Shown: positions 36,306-45,605 of the stretch, in pieces | Numbering within the stretch: position 1 is the stretch's first letter | Layout of the letters: the number at the start of each line of letters is the position of its first letter | Assembly: GCA_024692235.1 (NCBI GenBank) | Contig: JAILMW010000018.1 | Coordinates: 51,636-115,635, forward strand | Direction of reading: 5' to 3' | From: Saccharofermentans sp. | GTDB taxonomy: Bacteria > Bacillota > Clostridia > Saccharofermentanales > Saccharofermentanaceae | Length of the DNA stretch: 64,000 bases | Program-made: the position numbers and the translations under genes | Notes under the pieces: model-generated | What the model saw: the letters and a program-made list of their open reading frames with translations, nothing else | The model's database searches: none | Told to the model about the DNA's origin: nothing

Positions 36306-37660
36306 ATTGTAACTCCTGTCATATCATATTCTGAAGCTTCAAGTATCTTGACTTTATATCTGTTGCCGACCTTCAATTCTTCCTCGAAAGTATTGGCAAC
36401 ATATATGATCGGATCGATCTCCGGTGCTTCTCCATAACTTCGTCCGACATAAAATATACCATCTTCGGCTATAGAATCAATAGTGACCATAACCTCAGAC
36501 CCGATCCTGGAGGTATTGCTCTGAAGAGATATCTCCTGCTGAGTCTTATATATGATGTCATAACGTTCCTTCTTGATATCCTCAGGGATCTGGTCAGGCA
36601 TATCGTAAGCCTTAGTACCCTCTTCAGGCGAGAATATAAAGCATCCGAGCCTGTCGAACTTCCATTTCTTGAGATTGGATACAAGATTAGAGAAAGATTC
36701 CTCTGTCTCACCGGGGAATCCTACCATGACAGTAGTCCTGACGATAAGTCCCGGGATCTTCTCCCTGAGTTTCTCAAGTCTTTCGGTAATAACGGCCGAC
36801 GTATCGTGACGGAGCATCGCCTTAAGGATAGCATCGTCTCCATGCTGGATAGGAATATCAAGATAGTTAGCTACCTTGGGATTAGAAGCGATCTCATCGA
36901 TCAGCTCGTCATTGATACCGTCCATATAACCGTACATTACACGAATAACTTCAATACCTTCTATTTGAGAAAGCTTATGTAAGAGCTCCGGAAGAGCTCT
37001 CTTCTTATAAAGTTCGATACCGTAGTTCGTCGTATCCTGAGCAGCAAGGATGATCTCCTTGATACCGGAAGATGCGATATTCTCTGCATCTTTAAGGATA
37101 TCTTCCATAGGGCGTGACATAAACTTTCCCCTGATCAAAGGAATAGCACAGAATGCGCACTTATGAATACATCCTTCACCTATCTTAAGCCAAGCATAAC
37201 CGCTGGTTGATATCTCTCTAGAATCAGTCATATGATCAAGACCGCCTATATCATCGACATAAGCTTTCTTATAATCTTTTGTCTCATATAACGAATCAAT
37301 AGCTTCACATATATCCTTATAGTGAGCTGTACCAAGCACGATATCAACTTCAGGAAGTTCAGTCAGGATATCACCTGAATATCTCTGAGGAAGACAACCG
37401 GATACGATAATATGAGAGAGCTTACCATGCTTCTCTCCATCGCTCTTATAGTCAGCTGCATCAAGGATAGCCCTGATAGCTTCTGTCTTGGCAGACTCGA
37501 TAAATCCGCATGTATTGATGACAGCAACATCAGCATCACTCATATCCTTGACTATGGTATAGCCGTGATCCTTGATGCTTTTCACCATACATTCTGCGTC
37601 TACGAGATTCTTAGAACATCCGAGAGCAACCATTGTTACTTTGATATTATTTCTTTCCAT
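36302..37660 (-). CDS. rimO: ribosomal protein S12 methylthiotransferase
   Basis: RimO adds a methylthio group to an aspartate of ribosomal protein S12. The protein has the N-terminal MTTase domain with cluster cysteines (V-A-L-G-C-S-K-N, N-T-C-G-F, S-G-C-L-P-Q-R), a radical SAM domain with C-x3-C-x2-C (G-C-I-H-K-C-A-F-C-A-I-P) and a C-terminal TRAM domain. The G-C-S-K-N and S-G-C-L-P-Q-R forms favour RimO over MiaB. The ATG at 37660 starts at the expected N-terminus but has no Shine-Dalgarno site; the frame stays open upstream through a terminator hairpin. Confidence 0.95.
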   Translation of the reverse strand: MERNNIKVTMVALGCSKNLVDAECMVKSIKDHGYTIVKDMSDADVAVINTCGFIESAKTEAIRAILDAADYKSDGEKHGKLSHIIVSGCLPQRYSGDILTELPEVDIVLGTAHYKDICEAIDSLYETKDYKKAYVDDIGGLDHMTDSREISTSGYAWLKIGEGCIHKCAFCAIPLIRGKFMSRPMEDILKDAENIASSGIKEIILAAQDTTNYGIELYKKRALPELLHKLSQIEGIEVIRVMYGYMDGINDELIDEIASNPKVANYLDIPIQHGDDAILKAMLRHDTSAVITERLEKLREKIPGLIVRTTVMVGFPGETEESFSNLVSNLKKWKFDRLGCFIFSPEEGTKAYDMPDQIPEDIKKERYDIIYKTQQEISLQSNTSRIGSEVMVTIDSIAEDGIFYVGRSYGEAPEIDPIIYVANTFEEELKVGNRYKVKILEASEYDMTGVTI

Positions 37661-37693
37661 AGGAGATATATTACCATAAATAAAGATAAGAAA

Positions 37694-37714
37694 AGACCGT
37701 CTGTCAGACGGCCT
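37694..37714 (-). terminator. hairpin after recX, before rimO
   Basis: A 10-base-pair stem (37694-37703 with 37705-37714; one G-T pair) with a minimal loop is followed on the minus strand by TTTTCTTATCTTTATTT. It should end the recA-recX message; rimO begins about 33 bases beyond. Confidence 0.8.
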
Positions 37715-37755
37715 CTTCATTATCCATAATCTAAACAAATAAATGACCACGCGGG

Positions 37756-38229
37756 TTATGTGGATTGTTCATTTATTAGTTTTCTTATTACAGACATAGC
37801 CAGTTCGGGTGAAAAACCTCGCCTGGAAGCAATTGAGATTATATCATTCAATTCTTCTTCAGAACATACAGTTCCCAATATATCAGGATAATATGATCTT
37901 ATTAGGTCTTCGCAATATTTTCTGTCATCAGAGCATTCCTCAAGAAGTAGAGAAATACTGTCACGAGAAACACCGGATGCCTTAAGTCTCTGCGCGAGCA
38001 TGCCCCTGCTCTCCTGCTTCTTTCCTACCCTGGAAGCAAGGACTTTACGGCCTGCTCTGACATCATCTATATATTCGCGCTCAACAAGTTGAACTACAGC
38101 GGTACGTGCAGTATCAGGATCAAATCCTTTACGGACAAGAAATTCATACACCTTACCGGAGGAATATACTGCTATACCAATATGTCTGATACCTGCAGAG
38201 ACTGCATCGGATATGCTATAAGGATCCAT
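37756..38229 (-). CDS. recX: RecX regulatory protein
   Basis: RecX binds RecA filaments and limits their activity. The 157-residue protein is rich in three-helix repeats; the phrase F-D-P-D-T-A-R-T-A-V-V-Q-L-V-E-R-E-Y-I-D-D and the central S-R-G-M-L-A-Q-R-L are characteristic of the family. Its ATG overlaps the recA stop (TAATG), so it is made in coupling with RecA and under the same SOS control. Confidence 0.9.
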   Translation of the reverse strand: MDPYSISDAVSAGIRHIGIAVYSSGKVYEFLVRKGFDPDTARTAVVQLVEREYIDDVRAGRKVLASRVGKKQESRGMLAQRLKASGVSRDSISLLLEECSDDRKYCEDLIRSYYPDILGTVCSEEELNDIISIASRRGFSPELAMSVIRKLINEQST

Positions 38230-39353
38230 TACATGTCGATCCCTAAGATATCATCATCCTCAGCAAACTCTTCATCAATGTCCGCATCATTATCAATGAT
38301 CTCATCAGATGCCTCAGCAGGCTTATAAGAATCTCTGACAAGCTGCTCGATCTCATCTCTGATATCTGTATTATCAAGAAGATACTGTCTGGCATTATCT
38401 TTACCCTGACCGATCTTCTGTCCCTTATACGCGAACCAAGACCCGCTCTTCTCGATGATATTGTTCTCTACAGCAAGATCAATGATACAACTCTCCTTGG
38501 AGATACCCTGACCATACATGATGTCGAACTCTGCTTCCTTGAACGGAGGAGCAACCTTATTCTTAACGACCTTAACACGAACATGGTTACCGACTACATC
38601 AGTACCGTTACGAAGTGTCTCTGTCTTCCTGACATCAAGTCTTACGGATGAATAGAACTTCAATGCTCGTCCACCGGTAGTTGTCTCGGGATTACCGAAC
38701 ATGATACCTACCTTCTCACGAAGCTGATTGATGAAGATACATACGGTACCGGACTTGGCGATGATACCCGTAAGCTTACGAAGCGCCTGAGACATAAGTC
38801 TTGCCTGAAGTCCTACATGGGAATCACCCATCTCACCCTCGATCTCTGCCTTAGGAACAAGTGCTGCTACAGAGTCGATTACGATAACATCAATACCGCC
38901 GCTTCGTACGAGAGTCTCCGTGATCTCAAGTGCCTGCTCACCGGTATCAGGCTGTGCAAGGAGAAGATTATCTACATCTACACCGATCTTGTTGGCATAT
39001 ACCGCATCGAGAGCATGCTCTGCATCGATAAATGCACAAGTACCGCCCATCTTCTGAGCTTCAGCTACACAGTGAAGAGCAACTGTAGTCTTACCTGAAG
39101 ACTCGGGTCCGTAGATCTCAATGATCCTTCCGCGAGGAAGTCCCCCAACTCCGAGTGCTATATCAAGCGTAAGAGCACCTGTAGGAATAGTCTCAATATC
39201 TACTACTTCCTGATCGCCCATTCTCATAACCGAGCCCTTACCGAACTGCTTCTCGATCTGGGCCATAGCAGCTTCAAGGGCCTTCTTACGCTCGTCCTGA
39301 TCAGCGATCGGTACCTGCTGTACACTGCCCTTAGAAGAATTTTTCTTAGCCAT
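38229..39353 (-). CDS. recA: recombinase RecA
   Basis: RecA forms filaments on single-stranded DNA, drives strand exchange and triggers LexA self-cleavage. The 374 residues include Walker [10 protein letters not shown] near 80, the D-N-L-L-L-A-Q-P-D region, Walker [11 protein letters not shown], and DNA loops L1/L2 with F-I-N-Q-L-R-E-K and N-P-E-T-T-T-G-G. The C-terminus is strongly acidic, as usual. An SOS box and a strong promoter precede it and recX follows. Confidence 0.99.
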   Translation of the reverse strand: MAKKNSSKGSVQQVPIADQDERKKALEAAMAQIEKQFGKGSVMRMGDQEVVDIETIPTGALTLDIALGVGGLPRGRIIEIYGPESSGKTTVALHCVAEAQKMGGTCAFIDAEHALDAVYANKIGVDVDNLLLAQPDTGEQALEITETLVRSGGIDVIVIDSVAALVPKAEIEGEMGDSHVGLQARLMSQALRKLTGIIAKSGTVCIFINQLREKVGIMFGNPETTTGGRALKFYSSVRLDVRKTETLRNGTDVVGNHVRVKVVKNKVAPPFKEAEFDIMYGQGISKESCIIDLAVENNIIEKSGSWFAYKGQKIGQGKDNARQYLLDNTDIRDEIEQLVRDSYKPAEASDEIIDNDADIDEEFAEDDDILGIDM

Positions 39354-39376
39354 TTAAATACATCCTCCGCATCTGT

Positions 39377-39388
39377 GAACGTTTGTTC
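39377..39388. promoter_or_regulatory. LexA/DinR SOS box of recA
   Basis: The minus strand reads GAAC-AAAC-GTTC, matching the Firmicutes SOS consensus GAAC-N4-GTTC exactly. It lies about 10-20 bases past the predicted start site, so bound LexA would block elongation or promoter clearance. Confidence 0.9.
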
Positions 39389-39404
39389 TAACTTTTATAA
39401 GATG

Positions 39405-39433
39405 ATTGTATCCATAGGCTATCCATAAGTCAA
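39405..39433 (-). promoter_or_regulatory. promoter of recA
   Basis: Minus-strand TTGACT (39428-39433), a 17-base spacer and TACAAT (39405-39410). The spacer region has a direct repeat of TATGGATA. Confidence 0.88.
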
Positions 39434-39487
39434 TGGATTTGCAAGAAAAATCAAACAAAATTTTCGACAATTTTTGACAAAGGGATA

Positions 39488-41080
39488 TTAATGGGACTTT
39501 CTAAGCAGCTTGCTCTTGAATCTTACGATCCATTCGGTTGCCTCAGGCATTCTAAAGAGCAGAGCGCATCCGAAGTAAACGAACAAACATGCTAATCCCT
39601 TAACTGATATGCGTATAAGCTGCATAAGCTTACCGCCGGATCCGGGAACATATGCATGGAGAAGGAACAGTACAACAGACATTATAAGAGTACAGCCTCC
39701 CGCCTTAACAAAGAACGGAAGCAAACCGTGAAGAGATATCCTTTTATCTTTTTCATATATACATATTAATACTGCAAGTTGTATACAACTAGTGAGCGTA
39801 TATGCGATCGTAAGAGACATAAGTCCGAGTCCGCGACTGATCAAGAATCCGCACATCAAAGGATTGGATATAAGGCAAATGCTTCCTGCGATAAGCGGTA
39901 TCTTGGTTCGGCCCATGGCATAAAATGCCTGATTAAAGATATATACCATCGAATGTGTGATTATAGCCCCTGCATATCCTATAAGGAAAATGCCTGCTCG
40001 TTTTGCATCATCATCAGAATAGTGATTGGTAGGCCACTGGAATATCGCCTTTATCACATCCTGGTTCATGATGAACATAAAAGCGGCGGACGGTATAGTG
40101 AGGAAAAGCGCACTCTTAAGTCTTGATGCAAGAAGATCTGAACATTCCTTGAACTTATTCTCTCCATATAGAGCTGCAAAAGACGGAAGCATTACGCTTC
40201 CGATCGCTACGGCAAATATACCGTACGGGAGCTGCCATACAGTCGAAGCATTACGAAGAAGATATGTAACATGCTCCGGGAACTGCTCGGCAAAGATATT
40301 AAGGATAGCCATATTGATCCTGACGACCGAAGCCGAGATAAGGATCGGCAGAGCTTTTCGAACGAGAGCATGGAACTCCTTATCCTTAGGTTCAAACCTG
40401 AACCTGAAATTCTTAAGGATATCGAATCCGCACATGAGCTGAAAGAGAAAATAGATAAGAGCGGCACTCATGATACCTGCAGTAGTCATCATGAGCTTAT
40501 GCTCCGAATTACCCGCAAAGAGCAATATGGATCCCAATACGCAGATGTTATATACGGTAGGACCGAATGCCGTAGATCCGAATCTCTTGTGACTGTTTAG
40601 TATTCCTATTGAAAGAGCAGCCAGCATCATGAAAAAGACCTGCGGGAATAGCCACTTTGAGGCCATTGCCGCAAGATGAGCAACCTCAGTTCCCTTCTCC
40701 TCGGACTTGAATATCATGAACATAGGCTCTGCGAAGATAACACCGAGAGCACATACGGTGATAACGATGACCGAGAATACCGAGATAAAGATATTTACGG
40801 CTCTCCAACCCTTCTCTTCCTCACCTCTTGCAATAGCCGAAGCTAGAGTAGGAGTTATCGCGGACTGGATCGCTCCGCCTACAAGAAGATCGAATACTAT
40901 ATCGGGTATTGTAAATGCGAGAGTAAAGCTGTCTCTGTACACTTCATCAAAGCGCGCCGATACAAAGATATCCCTTAAGAATCCGGAACATTTTGAAAAC
41001 ATGAATCCGATCATCATGAGCGCCGTAGCAACGGTCATGCTCGTGGTGCGCTTGGATCTTGTGACTGACTTACTACTCAT
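39488..41080 (-). CDS. murJ: lipid II flippase MurJ (MviN family)
   Basis: MurJ moves lipid II across the membrane for cell wall synthesis. The 530-residue protein has about 14 hydrophobic helices and the family start G-F-M-F-S-K-C-S-G-F-L-R-D-I-F. Later parts such as R-N-A-S-T-V-W-Q-L-P-Y-G-I-F-A-V-A-I-G-S-V-M-L-P match the MviN family (usual Q-L-P-L-G-x-F-G-V-A-I-G). It is on its own between the recA promoter and the CinA-C gene. Confidence 0.95.
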   Translation of the reverse strand: MSSKSVTRSKRTTSMTVATALMMIGFMFSKCSGFLRDIFVSARFDEVYRDSFTLAFTIPDIVFDLLVGGAIQSAITPTLASAIARGEEEKGWRAVNIFISVFSVIVITVCALGVIFAEPMFMIFKSEEKGTEVAHLAAMASKWLFPQVFFMMLAALSIGILNSHKRFGSTAFGPTVYNICVLGSILLFAGNSEHKLMMTTAGIMSAALIYFLFQLMCGFDILKNFRFRFEPKDKEFHALVRKALPILISASVVRINMAILNIFAEQFPEHVTYLLRNASTVWQLPYGIFAVAIGSVMLPSFAALYGENKFKECSDLLASRLKSALFLTIPSAAFMFIMNQDVIKAIFQWPTNHYSDDDAKRAGIFLIGYAGAIITHSMVYIFNQAFYAMGRTKIPLIAGSICLISNPLMCGFLISRGLGLMSLTIAYTLTSCIQLAVLICIYEKDKRISLHGLLPFFVKAGGCTLIMSVVLFLLHAYVPGSGGKLMQLIRISVKGLACLFVYFGCALLFRMPEATEWIVRFKSKLLRKSH

Positions 41081-41154
41081 AACTCTCCTCTATTTCAAAC
41101 GTATCGATAGTATCACTTAATTGCGACAGAAACAGGCGCAATACTGAGGCATAG

Positions 41155-41646
41155 TCAGGAACTCAGATAAGAAAGGACAGTGTCGTACACAAATTCGACT
41201 GCCTGAAGTCTTACCTCATCCCTCTTGCCGTAGAAATGCTTAAGATACGATCTTGTGTCGTCCTTACTTACGAATCCGAACCAGACTGTACCGTTCTCAC
41301 TATCATCCGGATGATCCTCATAGTCCCCTGCATATCCGGTAGCCGAGAAAGCGATGTCGGCTCCTGTCAGTTTCTTGACTCCCGAAGCCATCTTCTCTGC
41401 ACATTCGCCTGATACCTCTGTAAAACTGTCGATTATCTCTTTATCAACGCCTAAGACATTGATCTTGATATCATTCGTATAAGATACTACGCTTCCGAGA
41501 AGGACATCAGATGCTCCCGGTACGTCTACGAGCCTTGAAGATATCATTCCCCCCGTGAGGCTTTCGGCAAAAGCGATGGTAGTACCTGTCTTCTTTAATG
41601 CCTGTACAAGTTCAGATGCCTTGTTATATACATCATCAAATACCAT
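41155..41646 (-). CDS. CinA C-terminal domain protein, nicotinamide-nucleotide amidase type
   Basis: The 163-residue protein is a stand-alone CinA-C (PncC) domain, an enzyme known to deamidate NMN and return nicotinic acid mononucleotide to NAD synthesis. Motifs are T-I-A-F-A-E-S-L-T-G-G-M-I-S-S-R near the start, G-S-V-V-S-Y-T-N-D-I-K and S-A-T-G-Y-A-G. The CinA N-terminal MoaB-like domain is absent. It follows ftsK with a 1-base overlap. With nadE elsewhere in the window it fits NAD maintenance. Confidence 0.9.
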   Translation of the reverse strand: MVFDDVYNKASELVQALKKTGTTIAFAESLTGGMISSRLVDVPGASDVLLGSVVSYTNDIKINVLGVDKEIIDSFTEVSGECAEKMASGVKKLTGADIAFSATGYAGDYEDHPDDSENGTVWFGFVSKDDTRSYLKHFYGKRDEVRLQAVEFVYDTVLSYLSS

Positions 41647-44585
41647 CAGGAATCTCCCTTGGACTGCATCTCAAGCCAATCAGTCTTAGTAACAAGGACT
41701 TTTCTGGGCTTACTTCCTTCAAAAGGACCGATGATATGCTTCTGCTCCAGTACATCGATAAGACGAGCGGCTCTCGGATATCCTACACCGAGTCTTCTCT
41801 GAAGAATGGATACGCTTGCATTGCCGGCTTCGATAACGATATTAACAGCCTGATCTAAAAGATCATCCTCATCGGAACCGGAGCCTGCATCAGAACCGCC
41901 GGCACTAGGGGCAGATCCGACATTTTGAGAATTAACGGCATTCATTATAGCCTCATCGTACATCTGGCCGTAATTATCCTTAAGGAACTTAACTATGCTC
42001 TCAACTTCACCGTCAGATACGAATGCACCCTGACCTCGAACAGGCTTAGGAGCAGACAACGGAGCATAGAGCATATCGCCCTTACCCAGAAGTTTCTCTG
42101 CACCTACAGAATCAAGGATAGTACGGCTGTCTACACCTGAAGAAACCGCGAAAGCGATCCTTGAAGGAACATTTGCCTTGATTACACCTGTAATGACGTC
42201 GACTGAAGGACGCTGTGTTGCTATAAGAAGATGAAGTCCTGCAGCACGAGCCATGGCGGCAAGTCTTGAGATCTTATCTTCTACTTCCTTTGCAGCTACA
42301 GTCATAAGGTCTGCAAGCTCGTCTATAACGATAAGAATTAGAGGAAGAGGCTGTTCGCCTTGAGACTTAAGGAAATTATTATATCCGCTCAGGTCTCTTA
42401 CCTTTGATTCGGCAAAACACTTATATCTTCTCTCCATCTCCATAACAGCCCACGAAAGCGCATTTGCCGCCTTCTTAGGATCAGTTACGACAGGCATCAG
42501 AAGATGCGGGATATCGTTATAGATAGAAAGCTCAACGACCTTGGGGTCGATAAGGATCATCCTGACATCGTCGGGAGAAGCTTTACAAAGGATACTTGTA
42601 AGGATCGTATTGATACATACCGACTTACCGGAACCAGTGGAACCGGCGATAAGAAGGTGTGGCATCTTAGCGATATTACACATGATGGGGCGGCCGGGTA
42701 TATCCTTACCGAGAGGTACCTCTAAGCCGGGACCTGCCTTGAATTCACGAGTCTCAAGAAGGCCTCGAAGCTGAACTGCAGACGTCTTCTTATTGGGGAT
42801 CTCTATACCTATGGCACTCTTTCCCGGAATTGGAGCCTCGATCCTTACGGATACTGCAGCCATAGCAAGAGCGATATCATCCTGAAGGGACAGGACTCTT
42901 GATACCTTAACACCACGGTCTATCGTAAGTTCGAACCTGGTAATTGCGGGTCCGTGCGTGATATTTACGACCTTGGCGTTGATACCGAAGCTCTGAAGAG
43001 CATCCTCCAGCTCATGAGCCTTCTCCTGAAGTTCGGCATTATTATTTGCATTTACCTGCTTTTCTTCTCTTGCAAGAAGGTTTATGGGTGCAGGCTTATA
43101 GGGACCCTTTCTCCTGCCCTTATATGCCTGGATCCTTCCTGTAGTGATATCAACAGAAGGTGCGGGAGCTTCCGCAGTCTTAATGATCCTTCCTTCAGTA
43201 TTAAAACCCGTATCCTGATCATCGACAGGAGAATTTATACTTATGGAAGAAGGTTCATTAACAACAGGACTCTCGTTATAAGTCTCTTCAAGCTTATATG
43301 TATCTTCCTGAACTTGAGGTTCCATAGAGATATGAGGCTTACGTACGGATCTCTCGGGAGAATAATCGTAAGGATCGTCATCTGTGATCTCAAAGGGAAG
43401 ATCATCCTGAACCTCCTCGTAGTATTCGTTCTGATAAGAATTCTCATCATATGTTCCCTGCTGCTGACCTGCATATACACCGTTATTAAGGTCGTAGAAA
43501 TCCTGCTGTGCATCAGGGTGCCTGAGGAACTCCGGCTCCGCTACTTCCTTACGTCTGGGCGTAAAAGGCCTGTTCTTGGGAAGAGCGTTATAGTCGAACT
43601 CGGCTTTGGGAGCGTTCAAGGAACCTTCTGTAGATACCATCCTGTTCTCGTAGTTGAGCCTGCTGTTATCTACGGAAGTATCAGCACCGAACTCCTTGGC
43701 AGATACATCCATGAATCCGGTCTTCGAATCAACGGGGATCCTTTTGGCAAAGGGATCACGATAATTGGGATTACGGTTACCGCTTTGATAATCAACATCG
43801 AACAAGGGAATACCGTAAGTCTCAGTAGGAGTGTTTACAAAAGGTGACTTTGCATTATTTGGAACTGAAGAATGTCTCCTGTATACATTCTGGGCAGGCA
43901 TCATCTGACGCTGATTGCCGTAGTTGGGCCTTGCCTGAGGACGTGAAGGAGAACGCATATTGTTATAAGCCTTAGTAGCAGTCCTACCGATTGCATGCGC
44001 GGTCTTCTTAACTGTCTGCTTGAGTGATACATGGAACATTAAGATGATCTGAGACAGGAGCATAACGAACATCGCAAGGATCGAGATAGTCTTTCCCGCA
44101 AGCTTATTCATTGCAACTGCGATACCGCCGCCTACAAGACCTCCGGGAAGGCAGTGACTTACCTCGGGATCCTTAACGATAAGAGAAGCATTAGGACCTG
44201 ACTTCCAAAGAAGTGCCAGAGCCTTGGTAGCGCGGAACTTATCATCTGCGCCTTCTACGGCACAAAGTGACTTAAAGTAGTCAAAATCCATGGAAAACAG
44301 AGCAAAGAGTGATGCCACGCAGATCATGGATATGATCACTGACCTGATCCTTATGGGAGCAACTCCTTCCCTTTTCTCAAGGAAGAAATCTATAGCCGCA
44401 TAAAGGAAGAACACGGGGATCGTAAAAGCAGCGGATCCGATAAGTCCGAATCCGAGACTTCTTATCCACTCTCCGAGGAAACCCGTGATATTCTCAGGAA
44501 GATAGTAAAGGAGCGTTATAACGACAGCACAGAAGAAAAGTGCCAATCCGACTAATTCTTTTGTGTCTTCTTTATTAGAACTCAA
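41646..44585 (-). CDS. ftsK: DNA translocase FtsK/SpoIIIE
   Basis: This septal ATP-driven pump moves chromosome DNA through the closing septum. The 979 residues have four or five membrane helices within the first ~190, a long Pro/Asn/Gln-rich linker (about 210-510), and a RecA-like motor with Walker A G-S-T-G-S-G-K-S near 645 and L-I-V-I-D-E-L-A-D-L Walker B. A C-terminal gamma winged helix (S-I-L-Q-R-R-L-G-V-G-Y-P-R-A-A-R) reads the KOPS/SRS sequences. FtsK and SpoIIIE cannot be told apart here. It overlaps the NUDIX gene by 11 bases. Confidence 0.96.
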   Translation of the reverse strand: MSSNKEDTKELVGLALFFCAVVITLLYYLPENITGFLGEWIRSLGFGLIGSAAFTIPVFFLYAAIDFFLEKREGVAPIRIRSVIISMICVASLFALFSMDFDYFKSLCAVEGADDKFRATKALALLWKSGPNASLIVKDPEVSHCLPGGLVGGGIAVAMNKLAGKTISILAMFVMLLSQIILMFHVSLKQTVKKTAHAIGRTATKAYNNMRSPSRPQARPNYGNQRQMMPAQNVYRRHSSVPNNAKSPFVNTPTETYGIPLFDVDYQSGNRNPNYRDPFAKRIPVDSKTGFMDVSAKEFGADTSVDNSRLNYENRMVSTEGSLNAPKAEFDYNALPKNRPFTPRRKEVAEPEFLRHPDAQQDFYDLNNGVYAGQQQGTYDENSYQNEYYEEVQDDLPFEITDDDPYDYSPERSVRKPHISMEPQVQEDTYKLEETYNESPVVNEPSSISINSPVDDQDTGFNTEGRIIKTAEAPAPSVDITTGRIQAYKGRRKGPYKPAPINLLAREEKQVNANNNAELQEKAHELEDALQSFGINAKVVNITHGPAITRFELTIDRGVKVSRVLSLQDDIALAMAAVSVRIEAPIPGKSAIGIEIPNKKTSAVQLRGLLETREFKAGPGLEVPLGKDIPGRPIMCNIAKMPHLLIAGSTGSGKSVCINTILTSILCKASPDDVRMILIDPKVVELSIYNDIPHLLMPVVTDPKKAANALSWAVMEMERRYKCFAESKVRDLSGYNNFLKSQGEQPLPLILIVIDELADLMTVAAKEVEDKISRLAAMARAAGLHLLIATQRPSVDVITGVIKANVPSRIAFAVSSGVDSRTILDSVGAEKLLGKGDMLYAPLSAPKPVRGQGAFVSDGEVESIVKFLKDNYGQMYDEAIMNAVNSQNVGSAPSAGGSDAGSGSDEDDLLDQAVNIVIEAGNASVSILQRRLGVGYPRAARLIDVLEQKHIIGPFEGSKPRKVLVTKTDWLEMQSKGDS

Positions 44586-45135
44586 TTCCCAATCTCCTTA
44601 CCGTCTTATATATACAAAGCTGCGTCTTGCTGTCGGATATCTGACCGTTGTCAGCCATCTTCACAAGATCAGCAAGAGTTATCTTCTCTAAACCGAGAAA
44701 CTCTCCCTCATCCGGCTTTTCGCCTATGAAGTGAAGCCCTCTTGCAAGATAGAGATAAATGATCTCCGAATCGTATCCGGGAGAACATATCATGTCACCG
44801 AGATCTATGACTTCAGATGCTTCAAATCCCGTCTCTTCATGAAGTTCTCTTACCGCACACACCTTGGGATCTTCTCCGGGCTCGATCTTACCTGCCGGAA
44901 CCTCGAGCATGATCTTCTCAAAAGGACTTCTGAACTGTCTTACCATATAGCAGTTAAGATCGTCATCTACGGGCAGGATGCAGGCTCCGCCGTTATGCTT
45001 TACGATTTCTCTTGAAGAAATGCTTCCGTCGGAGAGCTTGACCTTCTTGACTATTGTATCAAATACTCTTCCGTGGAATACGACTTCAGAACTTAAAGTC
45101 TCTTCGATAAGTCTCTTTGTATCCGTTTCCGACAT
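44575..45135 (-). CDS. NUDIX hydrolase, ADP-ribose pyrophosphatase type
   Basis: The 186-residue enzyme has a full NUDIX box G-K-I-E-P-G-E-D-P-K...R-E-L-H-E-E-T-G-F with the metal-binding R-E-x2-E-E. The N-terminal beta lead (V-F-H-G-R-V-F-D-T-I-V-K-K-V) and the proline-rich G-D-M-I-C-S-P-G-Y-D are typical of ADP-ribose pyrophosphatases, which clear ADP-ribose to AMP and ribose phosphate. The gene end overlaps the ftsK start by 11 bases. Confidence 0.92.
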   Translation of the reverse strand: MSETDTKRLIEETLSSEVVFHGRVFDTIVKKVKLSDGSISSREIVKHNGGACILPVDDDLNCYMVRQFRSPFEKIMLEVPAGKIEPGEDPKVCAVRELHEETGFEASEVIDLGDMICSPGYDSEIIYLYLARGLHFIGEKPDEGEFLGLEKITLADLVKMADNGQISDSKTQLCIYKTVRRLGIEF

Positions 45136-45147
45136 AATACCTCCCCG

Positions 45148-45603
45148 TTAATTCTGGAACTTGGACGATTCCATTACAGCCAGCTGATCGCATCTGTTAT
45201 TGTATTCATTATCAGCATGACCTTTTACCTTATGAAATACAACTTCATGAGTAGAAGTAAGCGATAAAAGCATCTTCCACAGATCGACGTTGGCAACTTC
45301 CGCCTTGGCGCTGTTCCTCCAGTTATTCCTCTGCCAGTTAGCTATCCAATTCTGATTAAAAGCATTGACCACATAAGCACTGTCGCTGTAGATATCAGCA
45401 TGACACGGCCTGTTCAGAGCCTCAAGAGCCTTGATCACAGCCATGAGCTCCATGCGATTATTGGTGGTATGCGCTTCGCCTCCCGAGAGTTCCTTGCTCT
45501 TACCGCCGGCCATAAGGATGGCACCCCAGCCTCCGGGACCGGGATTACCGGAACATGCTCCGTCAGTATATATGACTACAGGCGTAAGCTTCTTATCAGG
45601 CAT
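45148..45603 (-). CDS. rnhA: ribonuclease HI
   Basis: RNase HI removes RNA from RNA-DNA hybrids. The 151-residue protein has the four catalytic acids in order: Y-T-D-G-A-C-S-G-N-P-G-P-G-G-W-G, E in N-R-M-E-L-M-A, D in Y-S-D-S-A-Y and the last D in N-N-R-C-D, plus His in K-G-H-A-D-N-E. The ATG at 45603 begins just after the proC stop; a GTG at 45609 is possible. It is a typical full-length type 1 enzyme. Confidence 0.96.
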   Translation of the reverse strand: MPDKKLTPVVIYTDGACSGNPGPGGWGAILMAGGKSKELSGGEAHTTNNRMELMAVIKALEALNRPCHADIYSDSAYVVNAFNQNWIANWQRNNWRNSAKAEVANVDLWKMLLSLTSTHEVVFHKVKGHADNEYNNRCDQLAVMESSKFQN

Positions 45604-45605
45604 TA

